Source: Deltaproteobacteria bacterium
GTDB lineage: Bacteria; Desulfobacterota; Binatia; DP-6
Assembly (NCBI GenBank): GCA_005879245.1
Contig: VBLA01000104.1
Span: forward strand, 1-9,360
Reading direction: 5' to 3'
DNA length: 9,360 nt
Under the pieces are notes generated by a model. That model did no database searches. It was not told the DNA's origin and was given only the letters and a program-made list of their open reading frames with translations. The position numbers and the translations under genes are program-made. Below, in pieces: positions 8,480-9,360 of this stretch; positions within the stretch are counted from its first letter, which is position 1, and every line of letters begins with the position of its first letter.

Positions 8480-8497
8480 GCGCGGTGCAGGGCACCG
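8467..8497 (+). terminator. Hairpin centred on the activator stop codon, with an overlapping alternative hairpin
   Basis: TGCACCGCGC (8467-8476) and GCGCGGTGCA (8480-8489) are perfect 10-bp arms whose three-base loop is the TGA stop codon itself. The right arm can instead pair as CGGTGC (8483-8488) with GCACCG (8492-8497), so the two hairpins exclude each other. No T-run follows, so this is not a classical intrinsic terminator; a role in termination, mRNA end protection or attenuation is inference. Confidence 0.45.
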
Positions 8498-8527
8498 ACT
8501 GTCTCGGGCGGGACCGTCTCTGTCCCC

Positions 8528-8552
8528 CGCCTGTCTCCAGCGGAGACAGGCG
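8528..8552 (+). terminator. Perfect 11-bp hairpin downstream of the activator gene
   Basis: CGCCTGTCTCC (8528-8538), loop AGC, GGAGACAGGCG (8542-8552): 11 perfect base pairs beginning 49 bp after the activator stop. No T-run follows on either strand. It may help end the activator transcript or be a protein binding dyad. Confidence 0.5.
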
Positions 8553-8667
8553 CCGGATGCGCCCCCGGCGCGATCACCTGACAGCGCCAGACTTCCGACA
8601 GCGGTCCCGATCTTTCTCCGCTCGCTGGTCGGCATGCGACCGGACGCAGTGTCGATGGCGCGCCCGC

Positions 8668-8706
8668 CCGAGCGGGGAGCGAAGCGCCGCACGTTAGCCC
8701 GCTCGG
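8668..8706. repeat. Inverted repeat CCGAGCGGG / CCCGCTCGG
   Basis: Nine-base perfect arms at 8668-8676 and 8698-8706 are separated by 21 bases, upstream of the cytochrome gene. In G/C-rich DNA arms of this length can arise by chance, so support is modest. Confidence 0.3.
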
Positions 8707-8712
8707 CCCGGG

Positions 8713-8726
8713 GCGACCCGGGTCGC
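8713..8726. repeat. 14-bp perfect palindrome before the cytochrome gene
   Basis: GCGACCCGGGTCGC is a perfect 14-bp palindrome with no spacer, ending ten bases before the Shine-Dalgarno stretch and 24 bases before the ATG at 8751. The location suits an operator or a leader structure. No promoter could be recognised with confidence in 8480-8750. Confidence 0.4.
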
Positions 8727-8736
8727 GCGGCTCGGA

Positions 8737-8744
8737 GGGGAGGA
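8737..8744 (+). promoter_or_regulatory. Ribosome binding site of the di-haem cytochrome gene
   Basis: GGGGAGGA, with AGGA ending six bases before ATG 8751, is a strong Shine-Dalgarno sequence. It fixes this start, which is also the start that gives a proper signal peptide. Confidence 0.7.
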
Positions 8745-8750
8745 CCATAC

Positions 8751-9360
8751 ATGAGGCGTGTCAGAGGCACGACGACCCTGGTGCTCGCCGTCGCGGCGGC
8801 GATCGCCATTCCGAGCGTCACCGCAGCACAGGTCCCGGAGCAAACGGACATCCCGAACCTCTCCGGCTTCGGGTTGCCGCTACTCGCCGTCATCGGGCAG
8901 GTGGCCCAGGGCAACACCGAGAACTTCGCACTCTTCGCGGATGGTCAGTTCGACTTCGTCGACGTGGAGACCCTCCCCGTGCTCGGCCCGATCTTCAACA
9001 GCCGCGCCTGCGGGGCGTGCCACTTCCAGCCCGCCCTCGGTGGCTCGGGCAGCTTCATCAACGAGGTCCGCATCCGCAACAACACGGCCGGCGGGCCGCT
9101 TCACATCTTCGCCAGCGACAACATCCTGCGCCTCGGGCCGCAGAAGCAGGGCGCGACGACCATCTTTCCGACCGGGGTCGAGGCGACGCCGCTCGGCTGC
9201 CAGATCACCCATCCGAGGTGCCGGCGATCGACCTGTCAGAACGAGGAGGCGACCCGGACCACCTTCGCGACCACCCTGGCCATCTGCGACCCGACCAGCG
9301 GCGCCTTCCTGAACGGCGCCAACTGCACCGCCGAGCGCCAGTCGACCCCGCTCTTCGGCT
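8751..9360 (+). CDS. Secreted di-haem c-type cytochrome, DUF1111/DHOR (putative peroxidase or thiol-oxidoreductase-like), 3'-truncated
   Basis: The frame is open from ATG 8751 to the window end (203 codons). Residues 1-25 are a Sec signal peptide: MRRVRG, a hydrophobic core TLVLAVAAAIAI, and probable cleavage after VTA or VTAA. The mature protein is periplasmic. FNSRACGACHFQPALGGSG (82-100) holds a c-type haem site, Cys87-Cys90-His91, in the form I associate with the di-haem oxidoreductase family (DHOR, DUF1111); the second haem site would lie beyond the window. ERQSTPLFG at the right edge resembles the family's R-x-TP-L-x-G segment. Between them is a Cys-rich stretch with Cys150, 157, 162, 179 and 192, probably disulfide-bonded and longer than I expect for the family. 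Activity in this family is poorly defined. A strong ribosome site and an upstream palindrome precede it; the neighbouring sigma54 activator is a possible regulator. Confidence 0.82.
   Translation, partial: MRRVRGTTTLVLAVAAAIAIPSVTAAQVPEQTDIPNLSGFGLPLLAVIGQVAQGNTENFALFADGQFDFVDVETLPVLGPIFNSRACGACHFQPALGGSGSFINEVRIRNNTAGGPLHIFASDNILRLGPQKQGATTIFPTGVEATPLGCQITHPRCRRSTCQNEEATRTTFATTLAICDPTSGAFLNGANCTAERQSTPLFG

Noticed and set aside
8758..9312. 184-codon Ser/Arg-rich open frame at the right end
   Set aside because: It is a shifted reading of the cytochrome gene, whose frame has a ribosome site, signal peptide and CxxCH motif.

Overview
The window is a 9.36 kb stretch of high-GC bacterial chromosome with strong G/C bias at third codon positions. 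There is no rRNA, tRNA, CRISPR array, insertion sequence or phage gene. Gene content (NtrB/NtrC-type two-component pair, a second sigma54 activator, a DUF1111-type di-haem protein, agmatine deiminase, RecG with a long N-terminal extension) fits an uncultured soil or sediment lineage of the Deltaproteobacteria/Myxococcota/Binatota kind. That placement is inference from gene style only.

Left part (1-1826): the 3' part of an agmatine deiminase gene overlaps by one base (TGATG) a dienelactone-hydrolase-family gene. These two converge on a small three-helix membrane protein resembling DUF2834, which lies on the minus strand.

Middle (1827-6705): a 193-bp divergent intergenic region carries repeated GCGTGGCG words and a weak sigma54-like motif. 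It precedes a two-gene operon of a membrane sensor histidine kinase and an NtrC-family response regulator, whose genes overlap by four bases. Converging on that operon is recG on the minus strand. Its last part is broken: the segment encoding the TRG translocation motif is absent and the remaining C-terminus is out of frame.

Right part (6706-9360): a 256-bp intergenic region holds direct repeats and a recognisable -35/-10 promoter whose -35 box sits inside a short dyad. It drives an orphan sigma54 activator that has a helical N-terminal domain instead of a receiver and GAFSGA in place of GAFTGA. A second intergenic region, dense with inverted repeats, separates it from the start of a secreted di-haem c-type cytochrome gene that runs off the window.

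Together, most of the window is signal transduction (a phosphorelay and a second sigma54-dependent switch) beside a periplasmic redox enzyme and housekeeping genes. I see no convincing new multi-gene system. The most notable observations are two internal losses of similar size (about 90-100 bp) in unrelated genes (the hydrolase and recG), the unusual activator, and the structured intergenic regions flanking it.
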